Origin: Rudaea sp. 3F27F6
Lineage (GTDB): Bacteria > Pseudomonadota > Gammaproteobacteria > Xanthomonadales > Rhodanobacteraceae
NCBI RefSeq assembly: GCF_005503555.1
Contig: NZ_SCNG01000002.1
Location: 992,001 to 1,056,000 of the forward strand
Reading direction: 5' to 3'
Length of the DNA stretch: 64,000 bases
Both the position numbers and the translations under genes were made by a program. Below, in pieces: positions 17,148-25,602 of this stretch; position 1 is the stretch's first letter; every line of letters begins with the position of its first letter. Under the pieces are notes generated by a model. The model was not told the DNA's origin, searched no databases, and saw only the letters and a list, made by a program, of their open reading frames with translations.

Positions 17148-18158
17148 ATGCCGATGTCCAGCGCCGCAAACGATCTTCCCCACGCCATCACCCGCTTCGC
17201 CGACGCACAGGCGCTCGCCGCGCCGGGCATGGCCCAGGTCAACGCGCTGATCCGCGCGCGGCTCGCCTCCGACGTGGTCCTGATCAACCAGATCGCCGAG
17301 CACATCATCGGCGGCGGCGGCAAGCGCCTGCGGCCGATGCTGCACCTGCTCGCCGCACAGGCCGCAGGCTATGCGGGCAAAGACCACGTCCAGCTCGCCG
17401 CGGTGATCGAGTTCATCCATACCTCTACCCTGCTGCATGACGACGTGGTCGACGAATCCGACCTGCGCCGCGGGCGCAAGACCGCAAACGCGCTCTGGGG
17501 CAACGCGGCGAGCGTGCTGGTCGGCGATTTTCTTTATTCGCGTTCGTTCCAGCTCATGGTCGAACTCGACTCGATGCCGGTCATGCGCATCCTCGCCGAC
17601 ACCACCAACCGCATCGCCGAAGGCGAGGTGCTGCAACTGCTCAACATCCACAACCCGGATACGAACGAACAGGCCTACCTCGAAGTGATCGAGCGCAAGA
17701 CCGCCGTGCTGTTCGCCGCGGCGACGCGCCTCGGCGGCGTGCTTGCAGGCGTGCCGGCCGCGCAGGAGCAGGCGCTCTACGACTACGGCATGAAACTCGG
17801 CTACGCGTTCCAGATCGCCGACGACGTGCTCGACTACGTCTCCGACGCCGGCACGATCGGCAAGAACATCGGCGACGACCTCGCCGAAGGCAAGGCCACC
17901 CTGCCGCTGATCTACGCGATCGAGCGCGCGCCGGCCGAACAGGCCGCATCGCTGCGCCGCGCGATCGAAACCGGCGGCCTCGACTCGCTCGACAATATCG
18001 TCAAGGCGATCCGCGACACCGGCGCGATCGAACGCGCACGCGATCTCGCCCAGCAATACGCCGACGCCGCGAAAGCCTGTCTGCATGCACTGCCCGCATC
18101 GGCCGCACGCGCCGCGCTCGCCGCGCTCGCCGACTACGCGCTGCAGCGCGATCACTGA
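17148..18158 (+). CDS. ispB: Polyprenyl (octaprenyl-type) diphosphate synthase
   Basis: This 336-residue trans-prenyltransferase extends farnesyl diphosphate with isopentenyl diphosphate to make the side chain of ubiquinone. The two Asp-rich Mg2+ sites are the first motif DDVVDESDLRRG near residue 97 and DDVLDY near residue 224; GGGGKRLRP and the RKTA and GKATLPLIYA segments are also typical. The next in-frame ATG, at 17154, has better spacing from an ACGAGA site and could be the real start. The 3' end lies in a perfect 16-bp palindrome shared with the converging gene. Chain length cannot be set from sequence alone. Confidence 0.93.
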   Translation: MPMSSAANDLPHAITRFADAQALAAPGMAQVNALIRARLASDVVLINQIAEHIIGGGGKRLRPMLHLLAAQAAGYAGKDHVQLAAVIEFIHTSTLLHDDVVDESDLRRGRKTANALWGNAASVLVGDFLYSRSFQLMVELDSMPVMRILADTTNRIAEGEVLQLLNIHNPDTNEQAYLEVIERKTAVLFAAATRLGGVLAGVPAAQEQALYDYGMKLGYAFQIADDVLDYVSDAGTIGKNIGDDLAEGKATLPLIYAIERAPAEQAASLRRAIETGGLDSLDNIVKAIRDTGAIERARDLAQQYADAAKACLHALPASAARAALAALADYALQRDH

Positions 18159-18172
18159 TCGCGCTGCAGCGC
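18138..18172. terminator. Perfect 16-bp palindrome over the ispB stop codon
   Basis: The arms GCGCTGCAGCGCGATC and their exact complement enclose a 3-nt loop; the stop TGA is at 18156-18158. It lies in the 19-bp gap between convergent genes and can form the same hairpin in both transcripts. There is no T run, so it may act as a 3'-end stabiliser rather than a true terminator. Confidence 0.6.
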
Positions 18173-18177
18173 CGGCG

Positions 18178-19386
18178 CTAGGCGGCCACCCAAAGAAATG
18201 CCGCATTGTCGCGTCCGCTCGTTGCACGCACGATGCGCTCGGCGAGGCGCATGCCATTGCTGCCGTTGGTGAAAACCACCACGGCCGAGCGCGTCGCCGG
18301 ATCGCCGAGGACGAAATTCTTCCATGCGCCGTTGTCGCCCCAGGCCCAGAACCGACACGCGGCGGCGTCGCGCTGCGCGCCCCAGCCGAGGCCCCACGAC
18401 AACGCGTCGTCGATGCGCGTACGCGGCCGCCACATCGCGTCGCGCAAAGGCTCTTCCAGGCCGGAACCGTCCTGAGCGGACGACGAGAGCAGGTGCGCAA
18501 GGAATGCGGCGTAGTCCGGCACCGTCGTCAGCAGACTGCCAGCGACGTTCGGTACGACGCGGTTCGGCACGAGCTTCGGCTCGTCCGCCTTACGCATCGC
18601 CTTCGCGATGCGCGCGCTGTTCCATGCGGCCAGCGGTTCGCCGCCGGTCTCGATACGCGCGAACAACTCGCGGCGGAAATCCCAACTGTGCTTCGGCTTG
18701 CCGTCGTAATGGCCGTCAACGATGCGCTGCGGCGCGTCTTCGCGCCAGAGATACGTCGAAGAGCGCATACCAAGCGACTTCATCGTCTGCTGCATCCAGG
18801 CTTCGCAGCCCTGGCCGCTCAAGCCTTCGATGCAGCGCTGCAAGGCGAAGTAGCCTTCGCCGGAATACTGGAATGTCGCACCGGGCTCGAAACTCGACGT
18901 GAGCGCCTCGTCGGGCGAGTCGCGCCAATTGACGAACCCGGTCGAATGACTCAGCACATGGCGTGCGGTGGCGCGTTCGGCGAACTCGCCGCTCGGCATA
19001 TCCTCGCTCAGATAGCTTTTCAACGGCCGGTCGAGATCGAGCTTGCCGGCCTGCGCATAGCGCAACGCGGCATAGGCGAACACCGGCTTGCCGAGCGACG
19101 CGGCGTTGAACAACGAATCCGCCGTGATCGGCACGCGGCTTTGCGTATGCGCGACGCCGGCGTAGTACTGCCAGACAAGACGGCCATCCTGGACGACGCC
19201 GACACCCAGTCCGGGTACTTGGGAGATTTCCATCAGTTTCGGCAGCGTTGCGGTGAACGCGGCATCGGGCACTTGGATTCCGTCAGCCTGCCCCGCCACG
19301 CCTGCAGTCTTCGCCGCGGCGAAAACGCAAGGTGCGAACGAAACGGCGGCGGCGGTACCGAGAAAGCGGCGGCGATTGGGATTCAT
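18178..19386 (-). CDS. Tat-exported serine beta-lactamase-fold hydrolase
   Basis: This 402-residue protein of the class C beta-lactamase/DD-peptidase/esterase superfamily has a twin-arginine signal (NRRRFLGTAAAVSFAP), indicating export in folded form. The SxxK nucleophile is SLGK in FNAASLGKPVFAYA, the YxN-type motif is YSGEGY, and the third box toward the C terminus is degenerate. These proteins act as esterases, peptidases or beta-lactamases. It converges with ispB. It lies in the same 4.3-kb stretch as the ester hydrolase that acts on beta-lactams, though not in one operon. The substrate is unknown. Confidence 0.87.
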   Translation of the reverse strand: MNPNRRRFLGTAAAVSFAPCVFAAAKTAGVAGQADGIQVPDAAFTATLPKLMEISQVPGLGVGVVQDGRLVWQYYAGVAHTQSRVPITADSLFNAASLGKPVFAYAALRYAQAGKLDLDRPLKSYLSEDMPSGEFAERATARHVLSHSTGFVNWRDSPDEALTSSFEPGATFQYSGEGYFALQRCIEGLSGQGCEAWMQQTMKSLGMRSSTYLWREDAPQRIVDGHYDGKPKHSWDFRRELFARIETGGEPLAAWNSARIAKAMRKADEPKLVPNRVVPNVAGSLLTTVPDYAAFLAHLLSSSAQDGSGLEEPLRDAMWRPRTRIDDALSWGLGWGAQRDAAACRFWAWGDNGAWKNFVLGDPATRSAVVVFTNGSNGMRLAERIVRATSGRDNAAFLWVAA

Positions 19387-19531
19387 GAGCGTGAGCAGGG
19401 ATCAGTCGGGAACGCCTGTTTGGAAGCGCCGACGCAGCGCAAGGTTTAAGCGCACGGTTGGATTTTTTTGCCGTCGCCGCTACGCTCGAAATTCCCGCCG
19501 CCTGCGGCTCATCGGCCATCGCGAGTAACCC

Positions 19532-20029
19532 ATGAAACCGTACCGACTCTGCTTCGCTGCCCTCGCCGCGGTCGCAAGCTGCGCCTACGCCGACACACCG
19601 GCGCCGCAGACCGCCGTCGCCGTCGGCGGCGAGAACGGCAAGACGCTCTCGCTCGACTTCGCCGCACTGGACAAGCTGCCGCAGCGCCGCGTCCAGGCCG
19701 AGGCACACGGGCACAAGGCCGACTGCCGCGGCGCCAATCTGATCGACGTGCTCGCCCAAGTCGGCGCATCGAGCGGCGAGAAGCTGCGCGGCAAGGATCT
19801 CGCGCTCTACGTGCGCATCCGCGCGGCCGACGGCTATCGCGTCGTCTATGCGCTGGCCGAACTCGACCCGATGTTCCGCGGCGACAATGTGCCGGTCCTG
19901 ACCCACGAATGCGACGGCAAGCCGCTCGATGCGAATGACGGTCCGTTCCGCATCGTCGCGCCCGACGAGAAGCGTCCGGCGCGCTGGATTCGTCAGGTCA
20001 CGGCGGTCGATCTGTTGCGCGCGCCGTAG
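19532..20029 (+). CDS. Exported protein with sulfite-oxidase-type molybdopterin-binding fold
   Basis: This 165-residue precursor has a signal peptide (MKPYRLCFAALAAVASCAYA). The remainder resembles the small oxidoreductase molybdopterin-binding fold: a conserved strand-turn near KADCRGANLIDVLAQVG, DGYRVVYALAELDP in the middle and PDEKRPARWIRQV near the end. Cys in KADCRG is at the position where larger family members ligate Mo, but short stand-alone versions often lack cofactor binding. The function is unknown; a role in envelope redox or binding is only inference. Confidence 0.75.
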   Translation: MKPYRLCFAALAAVASCAYADTPAPQTAVAVGGENGKTLSLDFAALDKLPQRRVQAEAHGHKADCRGANLIDVLAQVGASSGEKLRGKDLALYVRIRAADGYRVVYALAELDPMFRGDNVPVLTHECDGKPLDANDGPFRIVAPDEKRPARWIRQVTAVDLLRAP

Positions 20030-20167
20030 CGCCTGGAACCGCGGTTCGAAGCAATGTGCTCGGCGCGATTCGCGGCCCGACGGTCGTCGCGCGCATCGAA
20101 AGTGCGGTTCGATGCGCGCGAATGTTTTCTGCATTGTTTCCCGCGCTGAGTGCGCGGAAGACGCGCC

Positions 20168-20959
20168 CTACTTCGCCTTGAAAGCATCGTCGAAGAACTC
20201 GTGCATGCGCGCATAGGCGCGCTTCGCGGTGCGTTCGTCGTACTGACAGCCCGGCACGTCGCCTTTCGCACTCGGCACGGCGAAGCAGTGCACCGCGCCA
20301 CCGTAGTTGACGAACTGCCAGTCGACCTTGGCGTCGCGCATTTCCTTCTCGAACGCCACGATCGACTCCTGCGAGACGAACTTGTCGTCGCCGCCGTTGA
20401 GCGCGAGTACCTTGGCCTTGATGTTCTTCGCCAGCGCCGGATCGTCGGTGGCGAGATTGCCGTGGAAGGAAACGACGGCGGCAACGTCGCCGCCGCTGCG
20501 CACGAGATCGAGCGTGGTCGCGCCGCCGAAGCAGAAACCGATCGCACCCCAGTCCTTGCCGTCGAGCGGTGCCTTGCCGGCCTGCGCCTTGAGCTGGGTC
20601 AGCGCGGCATTGATGCGCGCGCGCAGGTCGCCGCGGTTCGCGTACATCGCCTTGGTCGCGGCGCCGGCCTCCTCGGCATTTTTCGGCCGCACGTCGGCGC
20701 CGTAGACGTCGGCGACGAGCAGCACGTAGTCTTTGCCCGCGATCTGCTTGGCCAGGGCGAGATTGTCGGGAGTGATGCCGAGCCAGTCCGGCGTCATCAC
20801 GACGCCCGGGCGCGGCGTCTTCACCGCGTCGTCGTAGACCAGCACGCTTTGCATCTTCTTGCCGCCGACGTCGTAGTCGAGATTCTTCGTCACCATCGCG
20901 GCATGCGCGGCGTTCGCCGCGAGGCAGGACAACAGGCAGAGCGAAAGCAGGCGTTTCAT
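20168..20959 (-). CDS. Exported dienelactone hydrolase family protein
   Basis: This 263-residue alpha/beta hydrolase has a signal peptide (MKRLLSLCLLSCLAANAAHA). The nucleophile elbow is GFCFGG, with Cys where serine hydrolases have Ser, as in dienelactone hydrolases. The acidic residue is probably in GGDDKFV and the His in GAVHCFAVP. ATG at 20959 follows a GGAGGAG site. True dienelactone hydrolases act on chlorocatechol breakdown products in the cytoplasm; exported homologues like this one have unknown substrates. It diverges from the cytochrome c' gene. Confidence 0.88.
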   Translation of the reverse strand: MKRLLSLCLLSCLAANAAHAAMVTKNLDYDVGGKKMQSVLVYDDAVKTPRPGVVMTPDWLGITPDNLALAKQIAGKDYVLLVADVYGADVRPKNAEEAGAATKAMYANRGDLRARINAALTQLKAQAGKAPLDGKDWGAIGFCFGGATTLDLVRSGGDVAAVVSFHGNLATDDPALAKNIKAKVLALNGGDDKFVSQESIVAFEKEMRDAKVDWQFVNYGGAVHCFAVPSAKGDVPGCQYDERTAKRAYARMHEFFDDAFKAK

Positions 20960-21102
20960 CGGGTTTCTCCTCCGGTCGATTGCGGAAATTCGCGGCGGGC
21001 CGCGCAACGGCGACGGACATGATAGCGCGCCCGCGTTGCGCAATTTCTGCACAGGCGTTTGCTACACTCGGCCGGCATCCCGCAACCGTCATCGAGGCCG
21101 CC

Positions 21103-21549
21103 ATGCTCAAGTCCCGTCTGCTCGTCGCCGCTACCGCTCTGAGTCTCTCCGCACTCGTCTTCGCCCACGGCAAACAGGACGACGCCGTCGACTACCGCAT
21201 GGGTCTGATGACCGTGATCGGCTGGAACTTCGGCCCGCTCGGCGCGATGGTCAAGGGCAAGGCGCCGTTCGATGCCGCCGATTTTTCCAAGCACGCCGAT
21301 CGCGTCGCCTTTCTGAGCGACCAGATCGTCGAAGGCTTCCCGAAAGGCTCGGACAAGGGCCACACCGACGCGAAGCCCGAAATCTGGGCGAACTGGGACG
21401 ACTTCCAGGCCAAGGCCAAGGATTTCAACACGCAGGCCAAATTGCTCGCCGACGTCGCCAAGGCCAATGACGAGGCCAAGGACAAGGAACAGTTCAAGAA
21501 AGTCGCCGAGACCTGCAAGGCCTGCCACGAGAAGTACAAGAAAGACTGA
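21103..21549 (+). CDS. Cytochrome c' (class II c-type cytochrome)
   Basis: This 148-residue periplasmic haem protein has a signal peptide (MLKSRLLVAATALSLSALVFA), a four-helix-bundle sequence beginning YRMGLMTVIGWNFGPLGAMVKG, and a C-terminal haem-binding site CKACHEKYK, the position typical of class II cytochromes. Cytochromes c' bind NO and CO and are linked to nitrosative-stress defence or electron transfer. A b561-type cytochrome that commonly partners such proteins lies 1.7 kb away on the other strand. Confidence 0.93.
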   Translation: MLKSRLLVAATALSLSALVFAHGKQDDAVDYRMGLMTVIGWNFGPLGAMVKGKAPFDAADFSKHADRVAFLSDQIVEGFPKGSDKGHTDAKPEIWANWDDFQAKAKDFNTQAKLLADVAKANDEAKDKEQFKKVAETCKACHEKYKKD

Positions 21550-21646
21550 CTTGTCGTCGGCACAACGGATTCGTGCATATCGACCACTCGTCGACGCGTA
21601 CGCGCAGCGGCCCTTCAGGACGCTGACGATGCCCGATCGTCACTAT

Positions 21647-21682
21647 CGCGAAAGTGTCCTTGACGCAGAGGACACTTCTCGC
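21647..21682. promoter_or_regulatory. Inverted repeat upstream of the alpha/beta hydrolase
   Basis: AAGTGTCC and GGACACTT, extended on both sides by CGCGA/TCGCG with one bulge, form a 13-bp stem. It lies 36 nt before the hydrolase start. It could be an operator or a leader hairpin, or an end signal for the cytochrome c' gene (no T run). Confidence 0.4.
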
Positions 21683-21717
21683 GGACATTGACGCGGGGAC
21701 ATCGTAACGGGGGAATC

Positions 21718-23232
21718 ATGCGAACGTGGATGCAAACACTCTGCTGGGTGTTGGCGTTGTCATTTTCCCCGATAGCGACCGCCGTCGCGTCATCGCAAAC
21801 GGCGAACGATCGGATTGCGATCGAACCGGGAACCGTCAAGCTTCCGACCGGCGAAACCCTCGCCTACGAAATCGGCACGTTCTATGTGCCCGAGAATCGG
21901 AACAACCCGGCGAGCCGCAAGATCGGCGTCGGCTTCGCACGCATCAAGGCAAAGCAGCCGACCGGCGCGCCGCCGGTCTTCTGGCTTCCCGGCGGCCCGG
22001 GCCTGAGCGTGCTCGGCGCCTTCACCGATACGGACGAAGCATCGCGGAGCCGCCTGCGCTCTTGGTCGACCTTCGGCGCCGTCGGCGATCTCGTTATCGT
22101 CGAGCAACGCGGCTACACCCGCCGCGGCGAGATGCTCGTGGAAATGGCCGACGCATCCCCTCTGGACAAACCGGCTTCGGTACGCGACGACGCGCTCGCG
22201 ATGCAGGCATTGGCCCGGCGTGCCGTCGCGCATCATGCGGACAAGGATCTGTCCGGCTATACGATCGAAGCCTTTGCGGCAGACGTAGACGATCTGCGGC
22301 GGGCGCTGAGCTACGACAAGATCAGCCTGTTCGGCGGCAGCTTCGGTTCGCAATGGGCGCTCGCGGTGATGCGTTTCCATCCCGACAGCGTAGCCCGCGC
22401 CGTGCTCTCGGGAGTCGAGCCGCTGAACAACGGCTTCGATATGCCCTCGCACGTAGTGGCCGCGCTGCAGCGCATCGCCTACGATGCCGATCGCGACCCC
22501 GGACTCGCACCGTATCTTCCCAAAGGCGGACTGATGGAGGCGATTCGCAGCTTGCGTACTCGCTTCGTCGCCGCGCCCGTGCGGGTGAGCGTGAAGGACG
22601 ACACAGGCAAACCGCGAACAGTGGTGCTCGGCACCGAAGACATGCAGCTTGCGCTGCTCACGCATACAGCCGAGGCGGAGCACTGGCCGGCCTTTATCCT
22701 TTCGCTCTACCACGGCCATTACGATGAGTGGGCGAAGATGACCATCAAAGACCGGCAGGCGCATCCGACCAAACTGATCGGCCCGCTCGCCGACAACAGC
22801 CTGGCGACCACACCGGAACGCGAGCATCAGCTGCGAACCGACCCGGCCCTGGATTATCTCGGCACTTGGAATTTCGAATCGAACTTCACCTCGGCATCCG
22901 ATTGGCCGACGCCGGACATGGGCGATGCAGTCAGGCGCCCGCGCGTGACTCCAATCCCGGTCGTCTTCGTCCACGGCGACTGGGACACCTCGACACCGAT
23001 CGAGAACACGCTCGGCCTGCTGCCGTATTTCCCCAACGGCCACGCGATCCTCGTGCACCGTGCGGGACATGACGGCACGTTCTATCAGTTGCGTGAAAAT
23101 CCGGCGGCCAAGCAAGCCGTCTACGATTTCTTGAAAACAGGAGCGACCGCGGCGCTCCCGACCGACGTTGCCCTGGCCTTGCCGAAGTTCGAAGTGCCTG
23201 CATTCGCCGCGCCGGCGCCGCAGCGCAAGTAA
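21718..23232 (+). CDS. Exported alpha/beta hydrolase, S33/tripeptidyl-aminopeptidase-like
   Basis: This 504-residue precursor has a signal peptide (RTWMQTLCWVLALSFSPIATA). The alpha/beta-hydrolase domain carries the oxyanion motif LPGGPG, the nucleophile elbow GGSFGSQ, the acid in HGDWDTSTP and the His in RAGHDG. This layout is that of proline iminopeptidase/SlpD-like secreted peptidases that cut N-terminal residues. ATG at 21718 follows a CGGGGGA site. It lies between the cytochrome c' and b561 genes. Confidence 0.87.
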   Translation: MRTWMQTLCWVLALSFSPIATAVASSQTANDRIAIEPGTVKLPTGETLAYEIGTFYVPENRNNPASRKIGVGFARIKAKQPTGAPPVFWLPGGPGLSVLGAFTDTDEASRSRLRSWSTFGAVGDLVIVEQRGYTRRGEMLVEMADASPLDKPASVRDDALAMQALARRAVAHHADKDLSGYTIEAFAADVDDLRRALSYDKISLFGGSFGSQWALAVMRFHPDSVARAVLSGVEPLNNGFDMPSHVVAALQRIAYDADRDPGLAPYLPKGGLMEAIRSLRTRFVAAPVRVSVKDDTGKPRTVVLGTEDMQLALLTHTAEAEHWPAFILSLYHGHYDEWAKMTIKDRQAHPTKLIGPLADNSLATTPEREHQLRTDPALDYLGTWNFESNFTSASDWPTPDMGDAVRRPRVTPIPVVFVHGDWDTSTPIENTLGLLPYFPNGHAILVHRAGHDGTFYQLRENPAAKQAVYDFLKTGATAALPTDVALALPKFEVPAFAAPAPQRK

Positions 23233-23271
23233 GCGCGCGTTCCCGCCGGAACTTCGGCCGCCGCGGCTTTT

Positions 23272-23940
23272 TCAGTTGCCGGCGCGGCTCAACATGACGA
23301 TCGCCGCGGCGACGATCACGAACAACGCCAATGCCAGCCAGCCACTGACGAAGCGCAGTGGCACGGGGCCGTCCGCGCGCTTGCGCCCGGTTATCATCGG
23401 CACGATCAGGTTGTCCCGCTTGAGCGCCCAGTGCAGCAGCACCGCGGCGACGTGCAGAGTGATCAGCACGAGCAAAGCGGTCTCGCCGAGATGGTGCAGG
23501 CGCGTGGCGAGTTTGACCGTCGCATTCGACACCGCACCGACGAACGGCCCGTCCTCGTCGATGCCATCGCTCGCGAACAGCCCGCTGACCGCCTGCACGA
23601 GCACGCACAACAACATCACCACCACCGACCAGCCGCCGAGCGGATTGTGGCCGACCTGCGCCGGCGGATTCGCCGACACGCTCGCCTTGAGATAACGCAC
23701 GACCGCCGCCGGGCCGCGCACGAATTCGCCGAAGCGGCTCGTCTGCGAACCGGCGAATCCCCACAGCACGCGGAACACGATCAGCGCGAGCGTCGCATAG
23801 CCGAAGCGGTAATGCCATTCCATCGTCAGGAAGCCGAACTCGGCCGTGGCGAACTGCAATGCGATCAGCACGACAAGAGCCCAGTGAAACAGGCGCGTCG
23901 GCAAATCCCACACACGCATCGAACGTTTTTCCGTGGTCAT
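23272..23940 (-). CDS. Cytochrome b561-type membrane cytochrome (cytochrome b/b6 domain)
   Basis: This is a 222-residue inner-membrane protein with four helices plus a C-terminal anchor. Candidate haem-ligating histidines are in TRLFHWALV (helix 1), MEWHYRFGY (helix 2), LHHLGE and TLHVAAVLLHW (late helices). Such proteins pass electrons from the quinone pool to periplasmic acceptors, often cytochrome c'. The lactonase-like gene ends 9 bp after... its 5' side is on the minus strand, so this gene and the metallo-hydrolase are consecutive but the metallo-hydrolase is upstream. Context suggests pairing with the cytochrome c' at 21.1 kb. Confidence 0.9.
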   Translation of the reverse strand: MTTEKRSMRVWDLPTRLFHWALVVLIALQFATAEFGFLTMEWHYRFGYATLALIVFRVLWGFAGSQTSRFGEFVRGPAAVVRYLKASVSANPPAQVGHNPLGGWSVVVMLLCVLVQAVSGLFASDGIDEDGPFVGAVSNATVKLATRLHHLGETALLVLITLHVAAVLLHWALKRDNLIVPMITGRKRADGPVPLRFVSGWLALALFVIVAAAIVMLSRAGN

Positions 23941-23949
23941 GGGCGATGC

Positions 23950-24828
23950 TCAGTTCAGATAGGCGGGAAACTTGGGCAGCGCGGCGAAGTCGGCGGGATC
24001 GCCCTGGGCGACGACGCGGGCCTTCTGATTGGCGGCGATTTTCTCGATGCGTTCCATCGACGCGAGCGTATCGGCGCGGCTGACGTTGATCGCCGGTACG
24101 CGCCGCTGGCCGCGGCTCTCGCGCAGCGGATAGAGACCGCCCGTGAGCAGGACCGCGCCCGACTTTTTCAGGCGCAGAAGCAACACCTGATGTCCCGGCG
24201 TATGTCCCGGCGCCTTGAGAATGATCACGCGGCCGTCGCCGAATACGTCGATGTCGCCGTCGATATGCTTGACGTCGGCCGAATCGACGCCGGAGAACAG
24301 CGCAGGATCGACGCGCAGCGGCGACGGATCCGACTTGGCCCAGGCCAGCTCCTTGTCGTTGACGATCCAGGTCGAGGTCTTGGCGAACAGATTCGCGTTG
24401 CCGACATGGTCTTCATGCAGATGCGAGAACGCGATGACGCGGATGTCCTTCGGCGCGAGGCCGAGCGCGTTGAGCTGGGATACCAGGGTGACCGTCACCT
24501 GCTCGTGCACCAAGCCGTCGAGCAGGTCGACGCCCTGCGGTGACTGCGCGATGCGGTCGCCGAGCCCGGTGTCCCAAAGCATCCAGCCGGCTGGGTGGCG
24601 GATCAGATAACACGGCGCGACGATGCGGCCGGGACGGCCGTCGTACTCGCCCGTATCGGAAAACATGCCGAGGCTTTTGAAATCGAGATGGCCGCAGTCG
24701 AGCGCGTAGAGCCTGACGTCGTCGTCCGGCGCGGCCGCGGCCGGCTTGGCCGCCGGCGGCGCGGCGGCAGCGAAGGCCGAAAACAGAATCAGCGATGCCG
24801 CCAGCAGGCAGCTCTTCCAGCTCGACAT
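23950..24828 (-). CDS. Exported metallo-beta-lactamase-fold hydrolase, AHL-lactonase-like
   Basis: This 292-residue precursor has a signal peptide (WKSCLLAASLILFSAFAAAA) followed by an Ala/Pro spacer. The zinc site is complete: HLHEDH in SHLHEDHVGNA, then APGHTPGH, and the N-terminal segment RLYALDCGHL, seen in N-acyl-homoserine lactonases of the AttM/AiiA type. It would cleave the lactone ring of quorum-sensing signals, but related exported members act on other lactones or esters. ATG at 24828 follows a GGAGAG site. The b561 gene begins 9 bp downstream, so they may be one operon. Confidence 0.85.
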   Translation of the reverse strand: MSSWKSCLLAASLILFSAFAAAAPPAAKPAAAAPDDDVRLYALDCGHLDFKSLGMFSDTGEYDGRPGRIVAPCYLIRHPAGWMLWDTGLGDRIAQSPQGVDLLDGLVHEQVTVTLVSQLNALGLAPKDIRVIAFSHLHEDHVGNANLFAKTSTWIVNDKELAWAKSDPSPLRVDPALFSGVDSADVKHIDGDIDVFGDGRVIILKAPGHTPGHQVLLLRLKKSGAVLLTGGLYPLRESRGQRRVPAINVSRADTLASMERIEKIAANQKARVVAQGDPADFAALPKFPAYLN

Positions 24829-24950
24829 GGAACTCTCCGGATCGTGGTCGCCGCGCGTCGGGCGCGGCCATTGTGCAAAGGCGCTATTGCGACCACAAGC
24901 CGGAAGCGAGAGTTCACGCCCGCGCGCCGGCCGGCACGCGGACGCCGCCG

Positions 24951-25550
24951 TCACCAGACGTTGTAGACCCGCCCGGTCTGTGCACCTTCGACGCTGCGGC
25001 TGTAGGCCAGGGCCACGCGCTGCGCGGGCGCCGACTCGAAGCCGCGGAAATACGGCCCGTAGGTCGGCAATGATTCGGTCAGCACGGTCGGGCTGATCGC
25101 ATTGATGCGCAGGCCGCGCGGCAGTTCGATCGCCGCGGCGCGGACGAAACCTTCGATCGCGGCGTTGACCGCGCTCGCGTTGGCGCCTTCGCGGATCGGT
25201 TCCGCGCCGACGATGCCGCTGGTCAGGGTGAACGAACCGCCGTCGTTGAGGTACGGCTGCGCGGCGAGCACGACCTTGACCTGCCCCATCAGCTTGTCGT
25301 CGAGACCGACCTGGAACTGCTCCGGCGTCATCTCGGCAAGCGGGCCGAAATGCACCACGCCGGTCGTGGTGACGACCGCATCGACCTTGCCGACTTCGGC
25401 GAACAGCCTGCGGATGCTCGCGCTGTCGAGCACGTCGACACGATGCGCGCCGCGTGATTTGCCGACTTCGATCACCTCGTGCCGTGGCGCGAGTTCGGCG
25501 ACAACCGCCTTGCCTATGGCGCCGCCGGCGCCGATAACCAGAACTTTCAT
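24951..25550 (-). CDS. Short-chain dehydrogenase/reductase
   Basis: This 199-residue SDR has the cofactor motif GAGGAIG at the N terminus and an unusually short Rossmann domain. The active-site region is atypical: in place of Tyr-x3-Lys there is a stretch NASAVNAAIEGFVRA, so the catalytic Tyr is missing, as in the subgroup of short SDRs with Ser-Gly-Ile and Ala-x3. The preference for NADP is not clear. A GGAGCACTCC site precedes the ATG. It follows the CMD gene by 52 bp and both are divergent from the LysR gene, which likely controls them. Confidence 0.85.
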   Translation of the reverse strand: MKVLVIGAGGAIGKAVVAELAPRHEVIEVGKSRGAHRVDVLDSASIRRLFAEVGKVDAVVTTTGVVHFGPLAEMTPEQFQVGLDDKLMGQVKVVLAAQPYLNDGGSFTLTSGIVGAEPIREGANASAVNAAIEGFVRAAAIELPRGLRINAISPTVLTESLPTYGPYFRGFESAPAQRVALAYSRSVEGAQTGRVYNVW

Positions 25551-25602
25551 GGAGTGCTCCTTGATCGAACGAAATGTTTTGCGCCGGGCCGCCGCGTTTA
25601 TC

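Noticed and set aside
18178-19386. Resistance-type class C beta-lactamase
   Set aside because: The third active-site box is degenerate and the family includes many esterases, so resistance cannot be claimed.
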